Assembly: GCA_963995525.1 (NCBI GenBank)
Contig: OZ023212.1
Coordinates: 8,456,504 to 8,520,503 of the forward strand
Direction of reading: 5' to 3'
DNA length: 64,000 nucleotides
Origin: Escarpia spicata
Lineage: Eukaryota > Annelida > Polychaeta > Sabellida > Siboglinidae
Shown: positions 1-14,945 of the stretch, piece by piece
How the letters are laid out: every line of letters starts with the position of its first letter
How positions within the stretch are numbered: the stretch's first letter is position 1
Notes under the pieces: model-generated
Database searches by the model: none
What the model was told of the DNA's origin: nothing
What the model saw: only the letters and a program-made list of their open reading frames with translations
Made by a program: the position numbers and the translations under genes

Positions 1-1029
1 TTTTAATAAGCACTGAATTTCATGTCAACGCCTGGACGCTTTCAATTCAATACATCGGCGGCACGATCGAGTTATGACCTAATTTCGGTACATTCGCAGA
101 AAAACAACGAATTTCTATTCAGGTCATCTTTGTCTATTTCTCAGAAACTGGTTACGTTAATGTTGTTTTTTATTTTCTAAATTATATCAGTCTTTCAAAA
201 TCAGCATCGTCATAAACCCTTGTTACCAACGACACCGTTTTTGCCAACGTCGATTTCCATAAAGATGCGTGTGTGTATGCGCAGCATTATGCTTTATAGA
301 GTAGTATATCATGGACAGGACTGCTGCATTACCTAATGGTGCCTTGCGATATCGCGTCGGCAAACCAAGCGGCTCTTTTGGCGAAACGAACAATTATACT
401 TCAAATTGATATCTTCTCCAGAACCACTGTTTCCCTTGAGCTTACGCAGGCGCAAACACTGGTAAAATACTTAACGAGACAACTGCACCGCGAAATAATC
501 GATCGTCAGCGCAGCTTCCTCGCTGTACGTCATTCGGGAGCCGTACCCTGTTTTGTTTTTAATTCGACTGTTTGTTCGCTTTGTATTCTTGTACAACTAT
601 TAATACTTAATGTTTATTACTATGCTATTTGGTTTAATTTGGCTTGATTTTGTCTACACACATTTACATTTAAGACAGCGATCATTATGTATCAAGCATA
701 TTGCAATGTATTACCGAGTAGTTTGCAAAATATGTTTAAATTGTATGTCTCGACTGAACGATGCCTGTAAATTCATCGTGTGCGTACTAACATAAACTAT
801 ATGTGCATTTCTGTTTGTGGAGTAAACCTATGGCATTCGTTGCATGAAAGCATCACTGGCTGCAGAAACATACAAGCTTTAATAAAACCTATATGTTGCA
901 ACTTCTATCTATGTATTAGATGTAAAAAAATTATAAATTAGAGTCAAACAATTATTTTGTAGGCTCTGTATACATTAGATATGGATTTGTAGATTATATT
1001 GATTATAAGATATTGTGTTGTATCATACA
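1..1029. other. no gene recognised
   Basis: AT-rich non-repetitive DNA. The open frames here are short and show no domain, splice pattern or codon character that I recognise. Nothing is supported beyond unique-looking intergenic sequence. Confidence 0.4.
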
Positions 1030-1215
1030 TAACTACCCTGGTTGGGGGTGAACCATATATAAGTGGAACCCTTCTGTTCACACCTTCCCATCAACTTTGT
1101 ATTGTTTTTTTGTTGGGAATTGTGTTTTGTATGATGTAACGATTGAATTTGTGCTGTTCGGTTGTTGGAAATAAAACTACTTATTGATTGATTGATTAAT
1201 TGATTGATTGACTGG
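1030..1215 (+). mobile_element. probable LINE 3' tail ending in TTGA repeats
   Basis: The segment ends with GGAAATAAAAC followed by repeated TTGATTGA, the usual look of a non-LTR retrotransposon 3' UTR that closes in a short tandem repeat. No coding part remains upstream, so the family cannot be named. It could also be a SINE tail. Confidence 0.35.
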
Positions 1216-1884
1216 TTGATACTTGATCACGCAGGATTGTCCATATATGAGCATGCAAAGTGTCCACATACCGTAAGCATTGTTTGCAATGTTAAATTGT
1301 AAAACTGTTGTCGACAAAAGACGGCAGAGGGAGGGCACTAAAGAGCAGGGGAAACGGACGATCTGAGGAGAACGGCGAACAAGTTTGGGAATTAGAAAAG
1401 CGACACTAATTTGTTATAGCATGGAAGTGCGTCATGTTGTGGTAGTTAATTAACTAATTGCAATCATGTGTAACTAACACAAAGAAGCCAACAATTGGCC
1501 AGCCTAATATGTGTTAATTTAATAATATGGCTGATAAACTGAAATGGGTACAATACAGTTCAACTTTATTGATCCCAACATTGAGAAATTGCATGTCTGT
1601 CGTCAACTCTAGTGCATAAAAACAAAATCAACCCTCACGCACTCATACATAAAAAAATAGTAACCTAAACAAGTATTTTACAGCAGTACCAGCCCAATTG
1701 AAGCATTCACTAAGTAATCATGCAAATCAATTACTATAACTTAGTTTAAATATCAAATTTACACACCCACATCCCCACACTGTATGCATTGAAGACGGTA
1801 GTCTGAGCAGCAACATCAGCATCTAGCTGTCTATGTGTGCAATGAAAATGTGTATTGCAGACGGTATGAATGAATTCCTATAGT

Positions 1885-2101
<217 letters not shown>

Positions 2102-2168
2102 GACTTGTAGGTGTTACAATTGTTGCAATAAGAGAACGTGCTGTCGTCGTCGTCGCAAGCGTCGTGTA

Positions 2169-2304
<136 letters not shown>

Positions 2305-2364
2305 GGTCTGCGCGTGCGCCTTCCGCTCGGCTAAAGCGGTGAAACGCCGGTCTCTCAAGACAGA

Positions 2365-2480
2365 TGTAATGTTTATTTTACACCAACGGGGAGTTTATTC
2401 CAGATGTTAGGTGCAGATACAGAAAAAGCACGTTTGCCAATATAAAATTTATTTTTAGGAACAAAAAGTTGGTGTTGTTT
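2365..2480 (-). mobile_element. LINE remnant, C-terminal end of the RT polyprotein
   Basis: Minus-strand translation gives a stretch with GKRAFSVSAPNIWNKLP followed by VGVK and a stop. This matches the pattern 'RAFSVAAPxLWNxLP', the C-terminal tail of L2, CR1 or Jockey-type reverse transcriptases. Only about 35 codons survive, so this is a 5'-truncated relic. The downstream (lower-coordinate) part runs into the GT microsatellite. Clade assignment is uncertain. Confidence 0.5.
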
Positions 2481-3179
2481 GTTTGTTTATTTATTGTAAC
2501 GTGTCAGTGCCAAAATGGGTGTTAAATTTCTTACGGTTTACCAATAACTCTTCTGAATTTGTTGAAGTGTAATGATTCACCTGGACGTAGGAGCCGTCTG
2601 CGAACAACAGATCATCAATTCCAAACTCAAGACCGTTCAGAATAGATCAGCTTTGCGAAGTCAGCTGCACCGAAATATCGCGAGATCCAATCATATATCC
2701 CAGTTTTCACGGTGCGTTTTTTTTTAGCATGTGCCACATTCCAACCGACGTATGTGATGTTACGAGTTCATTTGGGATGTTACAGATTCACTCTTTACTT
2801 GCAAGTCTTACAGATATAAACCACTCATAGGCAGTCCCTAACATTACATTATATAATATTTGGAATCAATTAGTTGGTTTATGAGTAGATTAATACTTCG
2901 AATGGTCACTTATGCTGGCCCAATATTCGAGCACGATAATACAACATGCTGTGCCCGTCTACACAAACACAACTCCCGACGGATGGCGCTTAACATATCT
3001 GTATTCGATACCAGCAGCCAGCGTACGTAGCCGTTTACACCTCCGAGAGATATACAAATTAATATTAGTTAATCATCAAGGAAGTTACGTTTCATCTATA
3101 TACATGAGATGCAGTCTGGTATGTATCGGATCGAGATGACGCGGATACGACATACTGTGTGTAAATAACGACTCCCATA
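2481..3179. other. no gene recognised
   Basis: Intergenic sequence with no recognisable domain, repeat array or RNA gene. Confidence 0.35.
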
Positions 3180-3670
3180 TCGTCTACTTCTTCCTCTTGG
3201 TCTCATCCTTGGGTCGGCCACGTCACATGACCGGTTCCGCCCTGTCTGTGAATCGTCTCCACCCATCACCATATTCTGCTCATTTATGTCTACCGCTTCT
3301 CCTTCGTCCACTCTCTTCTGGTTCCTATGGTCTCTTTTTGTCAATGCCTCCTTATTTATTATCTCTCTATATCTCTATTCTATCTCAGTATGTTACCGTT
3401 TACTTTCTGTTTTTTCTCTTTCTCCGTTCCTTTCTCTTCTCTTAATGCCCCCATCTTCCTTGTATCTTCTTTACACATTCTTCGAGCCCAGTTGTGTTCT
3501 GCTACCTGTAGCTTCTGTCTCTCCGTCAGTGCAAATGTACCCATCCCATATTCGACTTTTCCATAAGCCGTTTCTTCAACGTTCACTCCTACGCAATACC
3601 TTCCACTCTTGACATTTTCACTGCCATGCTGGGTTGCGTGCATCCACCGAGATGCTGAAGATATTACCAC
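3180..3670 (-). mobile_element. RTE/L2-like LINE C-terminal relic
   Basis: The minus strand encodes a piece with LTERQKLQVAEHNWARRM followed by KMGALREE. This pattern (a 'LQVxENNWxRRI...RMxxLREExG' block) is common at the C-terminal end of LINE polyproteins in marine invertebrates. Further downstream on the same strand the frame changes and is worn beyond recognition. I infer a decayed fragment with at least one frameshift. Confidence 0.45.
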
Positions 3671-5640
3671 TGATTCACAAAAATGTGTAAGAGCGTGTCA
3701 TATCCTGAAATAGGGGAAACAAATTATGTGACGCTGAGTCATAATATACAATAATATTGATTAATTATCTCCTGGCGATGGACTGTAATAAACCCATTCT
3801 CCCTGAAACCCTTAAACACATGCATATCGCTTACACATGTATTAATTATTCCTTTTATTGCGTCTACATCACAGTTATGATAACAAAAAACGCATGTATC
3901 AGTCGGGCTTTCTGACTAGCCTTGTGTGAATTACTGTACAATCACCGATGTTTATGAAGTTGATAAACGGCAATCCCTCGGCGCCAATCGCGACTTATCT
4001 GTACTCCCTTTACATCAATAACACAGACTGTTTTTGATGAGCCAATCATGTTTGTGAAGGTGACGAAGGGCGAACCAATTGGGTAGAACTCTAATATCAA
4101 TATTGCCTTTATGAAATAACTAAGTTATGGTACAGCTGGGATTAGGTAGGTCTGAGTCTGGCATGAGGGACCATATACAGCTTTCAGCGCTTCATGGAAG
4201 CCTTTGTAGTCCCCACTATCAGCGTGAAGCTGGGTTCTCTCAGCTAGGGATTTCCACCATTCATTCGGAATGTCTCGTAGTTTACTCTGACGGATGCTGC
4301 ATGCTTGACGGAAGGCCGCCTGCCAGGATGATTGAGCCAGGTGGGCATGATGCGCTGATCGTTTCTTCGCTAATATATCTCGAATTTTATGTTTCTTTCT
4401 GGTTGACTGCGCACGAATACAATGAGAGTGATCTTGAGACGGGTACCGTTTTTATGAGATATTCACTGAAACAATTGTTTCTATACAGGACATGGACTAA
4501 TTTGCAAACAACGATAATTCTTCTGCGAACAGGTTTAAATGTCTGGTTGCTATTTGGCAGCATACGCACGGTCCAGTGATGTAGCGTTCCCCGGTGTCCA
4601 ATTGTAACTACTGAATCCAGTTTTTTTGGGCTACGAATGACCGGTGGCATCTTGATTTTCTTGAAAACACAATAGTAGGTATTGACAAAACAGCACTACA
4701 AAGTCGGTAGCAATAAATCAATTACACCAGACAGTTTTATTAAATCTGAATCTTAACTATTGTGTGCACGGTGTGGATTTGCCTTACTTGTCTTTAGTAC
4801 TGGTTTCGATGGAGAAAATAGTAAGTGGTACGTGATCATCTGCATATACCTTGTGCTAAGGTGATGTGGCCCAGCCACATGTGTAACGTCCTAAGCCGCA
4901 TCAAGGTCAACCATCAACATACTCGTCTGATTGTATCAGTTCAATGCATTTTCAAACACTGCGGATTGTCAATTAGTCAAGACAACATTAGATTATTATC
5001 ATTTGGTCATTATACAACGTTGAATATGTATTTGGTTGTTCTGAATTGAAACACAATAAAACGAATTGTGGGTTTTGCTTTCATTATGTTTTCAGACCTT
5101 ACACAATTAGGTCAAGTTAAAGCGAGCAGCATCGCTAGATACATTGTAACTTCTATGTTTTCGCACTACACAGACACAACAATACAAGCCATGAGTGATG
5201 AAGACCATGTTTTTATTACCCATAAACAAAACAAAACTATATAATAACTCGAAGACAGAACAATGTTATCATCGTTGTCAAGATACACCTGCCTGACCTT
5301 CCACTTAATAAGGCTTGCTTGAAATAATTATATAGTTTCCATTTCCGAGTAATTAAAACAGTTACCGCCTAAATAGTCAATGCCAGGGCCGCGCAAGTAA
5401 CAGCTGCGACTACGCAAATTCTATTATATTGTTTGAAGTATTTCCTCGAAGGAGCCTTTGAAGACGTTATGGAGAGGAATGGAGGCTGACCAGCGTTCGT
5501 GGGCCGTCGATCGCTCGTGGGATGTCGAGGTTTCCAGGACATTACGCCGAGTGACAGGCGTTAATTCGGTGGCAAGCCGGCAGAGGTCCCTCGCGACTCG
5601 CAGCCTCGCCCAGGTCTTAACGTGACGACTCGAGCGAGAG
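3671..5640. other. no gene recognised
   Basis: Roughly 2 kb with no supported gene. The open frames up to 150 codons at 4127-4650 lack recognisable motifs and overlap on both strands, so I treat them as chance. Confidence 0.35.
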
Positions 5641-5650
5641 CATTGACGTC

Positions 5651-6440
<790 letters not shown>

Positions 6441-9400
6441 TCGTCCAAATAGAAAGGCACAAGATGACGACTTCGTGAAGTGTGGACAAGGTTGAGGACG
6501 CATTCACTAACCAAACATCCGAGAATCCGACAATTTTGTCTTACCTGTGATGCACAATAATTAGGCACATGTCTAGCCACAGTTAGTGAGTAATTCGTTT
6601 AAATCTTTTATTGTCCTATATCTCATATACAATATTGTATGCTCTCTTTCCGTATACTTCATCATGTCTGCGATCGACTTATGACCCTGGCACCGTTTAT
6701 TTTATGTCATAGTGTGATTTTCCTTATGTCAGTGGCCCGTTTGGCTCGGACGTTTTCAATGTGTTTACCAGTATTTATCTTGCGGAATGTGATCGCGCTT
6801 GACAATATGATAAATCGCCCGTATGGTTCGAGCCTGATCATCATTATTTTCTTGCAATTTTCAGGCACAAACTGCGATGTAGTCAACAGTTTTGACATTG
6901 ATAAACTGCAAAATTAACTGGACAATTGCTTTTTATTATTCTTGCAAGAGGCATTCGTTAGAAACCGAAAATTTTTTGTCCGCTAGACCTAATAGAAAAC
7001 GATGCTCGACGCGTTGTGATAAACAATACAGTCAATCATAATTTGTGTAGATGCACGTTAGTGTCGCATCTAGGTAAAAATAAATTTTAATATGATGATG
7101 GTGTTAGACATTATAATTAATTTAATCAGTTTGTCATGTTGCTCGCTATAGAAGCCGCCGTTTCCAGTTTAGTTGTTATCGCTCGATTCGCTAGCTAGTC
7201 GATTTGTGATAACACTTTTGACAACGTCGCCTACTACAAAAGTGGCAATGAAAATAATTACCTATTGCGTGATATTTATAGAAGATTCCATTTCACTAAT
7301 AAAAGTATTAATTCGTCTTATAATTGAACTAAGATTTTTCGGAAAACGGCGTCAACGGGGTGCTTGCTTTTTGTGTATTTTTTTATTTAACATGTCAATT
7401 TGTGTGCACTCAGCCTGTTGCCATCGTAGCAAGTGTCATACATGTCTTTAACTCGGCACATCAAGTTCAACCCAGTACACATTTTCACATGCACTAATTC
7501 GTTTCGTGCAATTGAAACGTATCACAAACGAAGCCACGTGGAAATATATACTGATGTACGCATGGTTACAAAACATGCCACTGAGTTTCAACTTGAGGAC
7601 CCCGTAGAAATACGTCACGTGGTCCTGTTTTATTTAGATTTTTACCCAAATCGATCAATATTTATAGTTAAAACATTATCTTAAAATATATTGATTTCTA
7701 TCGACCCACCTGGGGAGCGGGGTCGATTCAGGATATCTCTATGGAGGTTTACAGAGACACGGTTAATACCGTGAACCGTCTTGCATTGTGCTGCTTGAAT
7801 CGTCGCATATGTAACAAGGTTACCGGGCTTCAGAATGCGCCGGTTCCTACTCACAAGAGACACAATCAGGTTATGGATGTTTCGGCACGGCGACCACATA
7901 GGCGCCGCGTTCGTAAGGAGCCCGTTGATTCCCGGTTACACTAGGGCTGAATGGACGATAATTGGGTTGGGACGGCGTTGTGCAGAAGATGTTTGGAATG
8001 CAAGACCTCAGCGATGGCGACGCTGTCGTGGAATCGACGATAGTGACAAAAACAATGACTCGCTCCATAAATCAATGCCGACTTGTTGCTGCCCGGTTAC
8101 CTCCGTTGTATTCCAAGGACGTCCCAGTTCTATGTGCACACTAGTAAGCAAACCATGCGACTGGACCAGCGTGTTTGGGTTTACAGAAGACGCGTATGGT
8201 CAGAACAACGGGCTGATGATACCACACAAGAATATTGTAGTCTAATTAATAACACGGCGCCGGGGTTAGGGCAGGGCAGACCAGGCAACTGCCAAGGGAA
8301 CTCTACAAAATAATTATTATGGAGGCCTCCACAAACGTGTTTTGGTTATGCCCCCTTTAAATTTGGGGTTAGCTTAATTTATGTCATTACTAATTTATTG
8401 TGACAACTGACAAACTGAAGGATAAGTAGTGTAGATCATTTGAACAAAATTTAATAAGATGCAGCTATGTGTTGTAAATGGAAAAGCAGGTAGAGAGGAG
8501 TGAGAACTGGTATGATGTGATATCAGTCGCTGCTCAGGGGGCTCTACAGTCCGGCACTGGTCTAACAGCAGACTACATAGTATGCTACTATTTCTCTAGA
8601 TAACACCGGTGGCAGTAACTATATTTCTTAATTGGACATCTCGAGTCTTGTGTTCTATTCTGTGACTTTACGAACAGTTCCATCGATAGCGAGTTAGAGT
8701 ACGTCGATGGTTTCTAAAAGAAGTAATTCATGAGCATTCGTTATATTATGTGTATTCGCACGTGTATTTGCAATATGGTAATAATCGGATGTCAACCGCA
8801 TACCATTTTTTTTAAATGGCCGACAATCAACCAGACTGAACTACACGAGACTTGATTACATTTAAAATTCGCAAAAGTGAACACATAGACGGCCCAATTG
8901 TTGCTACAAATACATATTTATAAAGACTCGCTTAATGTTGTATAACGAAGATATAATTTTGCAGCATGTGTACACCTCCTGACTCGTCTTATTCATCGTT
9001 AAGAAATAGGTGATGACCTCAATTGATCCAAGTTTACACTTCAATGAAGGTGAACGCGGGTACTGGACATTCGCATACAAGCACCTGTCGCGCACAACAT
9101 ACAGATCAACTAAACATCTGGCAAAATCATCAATGTTTATAGACGTGTTTGACCCAACAAAAATCGTCTTCAAACAACTTGCACTTTCTCAAATTAACCA
9201 CAAAACGCAGCATTTTGCAGCCAGTGAAGCGCTTTATCAAATGCAAATCTACTAACCTTGCCGCTCCGCCGCACTTAATTCGCGGCGAATATAATCACTG
9301 ATTTGGAAAAGCTGCGATACCTTGAGCACGATATTCGCGGCCTGGGGAGAAAAAAAGTGAATTGTGGTTTAAGGAAACGCGAATCTGCACACAGCTTAAT

Positions 9401-11280
9401 TTTTTTGCACTAAATTGCCTGCACGTAAACGATTCCTTCCTTAAAAGCATGTTTATTTACAGCAACGACAGGTATATTTTTCTTATCTGATTTTGTAAAA
9501 AGAGTAATATTACGCCAATGGTGTTATATAATAATATACAATAAAAAAACATTTATATGGAGCGGAAATGTTCGGAAATCCGAACTTAGCAGGGCCTGAA
9601 AATCAAACGTGTCAACACTAAGGAGAATTTATGCGAGGTCACAAGGATTGCTATAATGTCATCAGCTGTCTTAAAGGGACACTAGTTCCTCAGAACATGG
9701 TGGAGCAACTGAAAAATATATTAGTAGACATTCTTGCCCGATACGTTTTTGCAACACAAAAACACAGAGCAAGGTTGTTTAAGAGATGAGGGGAAAGCGT
9801 AATCTGGCTGATGTCACACCGCCCTCGTAATGCTTGTTAGTAACACAAATTTTGACGGAGGTCACGCACATAAATGTTCTTATGCGTGAATATCTGCATC
9901 CGTCAATTGACAAATGATTAAGTTACTTTTTACAACATATCACGAAATGGGTAAATAAACAAAAAGCTTTTAGCAAGCTAACTCCGGTAAATTAGATGAA
10001 CTTGAAACACGAATCCGTCTCTACTAATGGAGAACCATGACGATGTGCGTCAACATACCCGATGGTATCCTTAATACCATATGACGGATATGACAAGTTA
10101 TGCCGCATGGACTGCCTCTGGTCGAGTTAATCCATACCAATCTGCTATATTTATGTGCTTCTATTAGAATAAGCTGTCCAATGTATTACAATTACGCAGA
10201 CGTTCGCCGATTCACTTGGTGGAATTGAGTCAGAACGATAATACATCCCCTGGCCAATAGATGTTTTCTAAACATTAATCATGACTCGAGACAGCCTAGA
10301 AATTGCAATCATTTCATGTGTATCTCTGGCGCTCGTCTGGATTTATATATGGTTAAAACAGACCGGCTTGACAAAACTCAGCGTGGAACAACAGACGAAA
10401 CGTTGTATAAAATGTGAAATGGTGGTCTGGCGGCTTCTTCATCAATACTTTTTGTATTTCAACCTGGGCTATTTTAAGGCAAACATTGCAAACTGATATT
10501 GATGATGATGATTAGAATACCGATCACGCAGCAGAATTAACGACATTTTTCTCAAAAGAGACACTCGCTCATGGGTGACCTAAATAACTGAAACGTTGAC
10601 CAATTACAGGATTGTTTTTATTGCTGAAGAAACACTGCATCTCAGCCATATAAATCTGACAGGTGGTGTGCAATATGAAGCGCAAAAAACCGTAGCCGTT
10701 TTGCATGTCAGGCAGATTCCTGCTTTGCACAACGCGCGGTTTCGAATTACAGTCTAAATCGGCGGAGCGTGTGACACGAACGTGAAGTGGACTGTTGCGT
10801 TGAAGCGAATGCACGCCACCAGTGCGTCGCTGCTCCGAATGCAATCACTTGGCGCTGCACGCTTGACGTGTTTTGTTTCTTTTGTAGAATGCTGCGCTGG
10901 CCAATTAAGGGTGCATGTCTACGGACGAGAAACGTCTGATACCGGACGGCGTTCTATAAGGCATGAGTATGAGGCTAATGCCCGGCTCTCGCTAACATCA
11001 GAAGGACGGCGGTAGATTGAATGTTTTGCCCTTTAAACTTAAAGATAGCTGTTATATGTCGATATCATGTGTGCATTATAATTCATTCACAGTTGAACAA
11101 TTAATCAGCTACTGTCTTGGAAATAACAGAACATCTGTCGTATCTATATATGAAGCTTCGAGTGGAAACTAAATATTAATTTCATAAAATCAAAATTATC
11201 ACAGATCTGTGGTATTATAATTATTATGTGAAAGGTACATTTCAAACGGGAATCTCAAGTAAAGTGTATTATGTTTCTGT
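6441..11280. other. no gene recognised
   Basis: Nearly 5 kb without a supported gene or clear repeat. The longest frames (7835-8245 and 9010-9255) contain no recognisable motif and have competing frames on the other strand. Any host exon here would need transcript data to be seen. Confidence 0.35.
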
Positions 11281-11461
11281 GGGTATTCAACCATGCCGGG
11301 GGGTTCTATCGAATGCCCTCTGCATAGCTATACGTGGTCGAATAGGAATGTGCATGTTAATACCTCAAACGCTTTGGCTATAACATGCGAGATACCATTA
11401 AAGTGCGCGTGTAAGACATCTGTAGTTGACATATATAGTAACGAAGACATGTGTAGAGCCG

Positions 11462-11490
11462 ATATATATATATATATATATATATATATG
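11462..11490. repeat. short (TA)n microsatellite
   Basis: About 28 bp of alternating TA in otherwise unremarkable sequence. Confidence 0.9.
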
Positions 11491-13024
11491 GAACCCAGAC
11501 AGTGGCGACATATGGGTTGGCATGGGTGACCACTTATTGCTCCAATGGTCACAACGTTAACGTTTGACAATGCTACAGGCAAAGCTTCTTTTTTTGGATT
11601 ATCTGCCAATATACATTATTTCAATATGCCATGTAGGACAAATTCATTCACCAGTCTATGTCTTTTTTCAAGAATTCAACACACGCGATCAAACGTCCCG
11701 TAATTCAACCTGATTATGTCGCTCTGGATCCATGTATACAGTTTTAACACATTCATACGCTGACAAACAGTAAAAAGAAAATTAGCATTCCCTACGGCAG
11801 AAGTATTATTATCCTTATATGACATGAATATTCCCATTCTCCTGTCAAAACTATGTTTAATCCCAGAAAGGGGAAAAATACTGCGACACAAATTTAACTT
11901 TTGTTCAACTACTATGAATGATAAGTTATTTACTGCCTTTTTATGTAATGTTAACATGGGTGCCTTATGCATGGACTTAAGAAATGTCAGCAATTTATGG
12001 AATACATAAACCCGGAATTATATTAGTGATACGTTCCCATGTGCATTAGTGGGCGGAACCTCTCGTGTTTCCAACCGGAAGTTGTCAATGTTCACTAATC
12101 TCACCGGGTACACATTATGCAAACGCTTAACCGGTATTTGCTGTTTGCACCGTGCTACATATCTCACGGGGGCGAATCCACCAGGACCGTGGATGATTGA
12201 TGATACATCTGTTTAAGACACGAATGCAAAAATATACAGCATAGAGCTAGAGATCAGAGGCGAGTTGACTTGTCGAACTAAGCTCATTGCAAACTGTTGT
12301 CGCTGTGCTGTAAGTTAGAACAGACGTGGTGTGACGGATAACGTGTTATTCACTGGCCAACTACGGCTTCCTCATCGCTCAGGCTCGTTTTCTGCGACAA
12401 CAAAACGTGTCCTGCCAGATAGGCCCTATTGTTTATTAGTTGCACTCGCCTCCGTGACGTTATTCCACCGCTCTGTCTTAAGCGTTAGCGCATCGTTTCG
12501 TCACTGCGTCGAATTTACGACAGTGTTGTATCATTAAAAGTAACCGTATCGTCCAGATCTCCGACAGAATGATTTAATTGTTCTTCTGCGCCGTTCGTCT
12601 GCTGTTGATAGATTGCTAATCTACGGGGCGGACTTTGACGCAGTTGAAATACATAATAGTGCTGCGTAAGTATATATTATGATGCGCTGCACACGGCAGA
12701 CACTCCATAACGCAAGATATTATACATTACATATCCGGCTCCAAAAGCAATGTTCTTAAAATCACCGCAAACAAATAATTACACATATTGATCTACCTAC
12801 GGTGATGTACACTAGAGGTGTCTCCTCGGTTCGATTGTTTCGCTCGTCTCATTTTAAATTCATTTTTCGAAAACAATTACCTTGTAACAACCATGACGTA
12901 CTGGTTTATTTATGAAAATTATATGTAGTTTTATCCAAATCATCAGACAAACTATTAGCATATCTACCCGGGAGTTAATTAAAACGAATCTAAGAATTAA
13001 AATTGCATATATAAAAAACAAGTA
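11491..13024. other. no gene recognised
   Basis: AT-rich intergenic sequence. No motif-bearing reading frame, splice-consistent exon or RNA gene was recognised. Confidence 0.35.
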
Positions 13025-13085
13025 AAGGTAAGTTCTTATATAGCGCAGTATCCAGTTCTCGGGACTGCTCAAAGCGCTTTAAACT
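13025..13085 (-). mobile_element. SINE-A 3'-end fragment
   Basis: Begins GGTAAGTTCTTATATAGCGC and continues AGTATCCAGTTC...CTCAAAGCGCTTT. The same text opens the SINE at 32466 and is the reverse complement of the end of the SINE at 50910-51240. Only the 3' end of the element is present here. The next SINE (SINE-B) starts immediately to its right. Confidence 0.7.
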
Positions 13086-13400
13086 TTACGGTGGCCCAGC
13101 GGTAGACCGCTGGACTGACGGTCGAATAGACCGGGTTCGAATACACATATACCGACCGCCGTTTAGAAACTTGGACAATTTCGTTCGCCCCACGTTGCAT
13201 GTGTCATTCGGAAGAGACACTACAAAGACGCTGGTTCCTTTTACCTAGTGCCTATGCCAGGGGAAGCAAAAGATCCGACACACGAGGTAGATGTGTAACA
13301 TGCAGTGGACTACCATAGCTGCGATCTCAGTCTCCAAGTAGCCTAAACTGCCACTAGCGTCAATGTCCTATCAAAAGGACACTTCAAATTATAATTGTAG
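13086..13400 (+). mobile_element. tRNA-derived SINE (SINE-B)
   Basis: The head GGTGGCCCAGCGGTAGACCG...GGGTTCGAATACAC resembles a tRNA with A-box and B-box (GGGTTCGAATAC). It is followed by the block GAAACTTGGACAATTTCGTT and a body containing TGCCAGGGGAAGCAAAAG and TCCGACACACGAGGTAGATG. The body aligns by eye with the copy at 48710-48925. The central block resembles the CORE region of MIR-type SINEs (CTTGGGCAAGTCACTT); CORE-SINE membership is inference. Confidence 0.65.
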
Positions 13401-13808
13401 ATGTATCGGTGTAGAACCGTAAATGGGCCAATGCCCCAAAAAGTGTTATAATTTGTTACAAAAACCGTGTTTTTGTCTCTCACACCGTTAACTATAAAGT
13501 CAGGCTTACGAACGTTTCACCAAATATTGGAGTTAGTAAGCGCTTTCAGGGCATACATAGTTTGCCCGCCTTATTTATTATTAAAATGGCAAAAAATGGG
13601 CGTAAGAAGCCAAAAACGGCCAAAATGGTAATGTCCAATTAACTTTTCCAAATTTTGAAGCACTACCGTTCAAAAGCAGCGTTATATTTTCTATTTATGT
13701 TTTCACCGTGCAAATGGGATATATTTTGGGAGTGCACATCAACAAAATCATGTTTGCAAAACGATAAATAAAAGCATTATAATATGTTTTCTATAATGAC
13801 CACTTTTT
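13401..13808. other. no gene recognised
   Basis: AT-rich DNA downstream of SINE-B; nothing identifiable. Confidence 0.35.
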
Positions 13809-14480
13809 GCGTGTCCAACGTCATCGGTTTAGATTGGTCCACTACTTCAATTTAGCATCGTGAAAAAATTATTAGACTAAATCTTAATTTGAGGAAAATG
13901 TAGTACATTAACGTTAAAAAATGTAGGGTGGCGTTTTAAGTGCCTGTCCAGTGTCATCAACAGAAAAAGCTACCTATAAAAACCTAGAAAATGTACATCG
14001 TTTTACCTTTTTCATTCCTATCAGCTACCCTCCCCCTGCTATAACTCCCTCGATGGCAGTAACAAAATTCACGATATTGCTCGGTCTAAGGAAAAACCGT
14101 GTGGCGTGTCCAACGTCATCGCGTGACCAGCATTATTATAACGAAAACTGAAAAAACACCGCTCAGACCGCATATAATTCTTAGATTCAACGGAATTGAA
14201 ATGATCAGAGGTTGACGTCTCCATACAGACAAAAGCTATTCCGACTCTTATACGACATATTTTGCGAGCAATCGACCGATGTTTACTCAGTTTAGATTAA
14301 ATTGTACCAGAAAAGAACGCGAATACGGTAATTATAAAACGCAATAGTATTTACAGCAATATTATTCTTATAAATGATATGTGGACACATCAATAAGCAA
14401 AAATAATGACGTTGATATGCGAGTAAACTGACCTGCGACACCTCCAGATGTCTAAGCTGCTTGATGACGCTGGACACGCC
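13809..14480. repeat. field of a recurring GTGTCCAACGTCATC motif
   Basis: Near-identical 17-18 bp motifs: GCGTGTCCAACGTCATCG at 13809 and again at 14104, CCTGTCCAGTGTCATCA at 13943, and the reverse complement GATGACGCTGGACACGCC at 14463. Further copies occur at 16029, 16045, 16328 and (reverse) 19081. The sequence between copies is not obviously repeated. Confidence 0.6.
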
Positions 14481-14704
14481 AAATTGACTAAAGTATATAT
14501 CGGTGCAGTAATGATTGGTGTTGATGTGCTAGGAACATTAATCTTCCAATAAACGAAAACAATTCATACATAGTTTTGTAAGAAAGATTGTTTGCCAAAA
14601 AAAGGTGGTGACATGGTCATTCGCTGGTCACTGTCAAGACATTAACGTATTTGAGAAAAAGGTGCATTTTGTTGTTTTATTAAGTATCAAGGCGACTGCA
14701 CTGA

Positions 14705-14945
14705 ATAATTGGTGAGCATCAATTCAAGGGGAGGGTGGAATTGGAGGTTTTTGGAGAGCCTAGAGGGTACAGTTGACTGTTTCTGGGGAGTCTCAAAGGT
14801 GATGCAATTGGAGAGTTTTGGAGAACATCGAAAGGGGGTGCAACAGGATTTTTTAGAGCCTCAAAGGGGGGATACAATTTGACATTTTGGTCAACTCAAG
14901 CGGGTGCAATTGGAGGTTTTTTGGTGAGCATCACCCCCGAATATT
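14705..14945. repeat. degenerate tandem repeat, about 45 bp
   Basis: Five or six imperfect units of the form GGTGCAATTGGAGGTTTT followed by TGGAGAGCCTCAAAGG. Units differ by substitutions and small indels. No reading frame is kept through the array. Confidence 0.7.
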
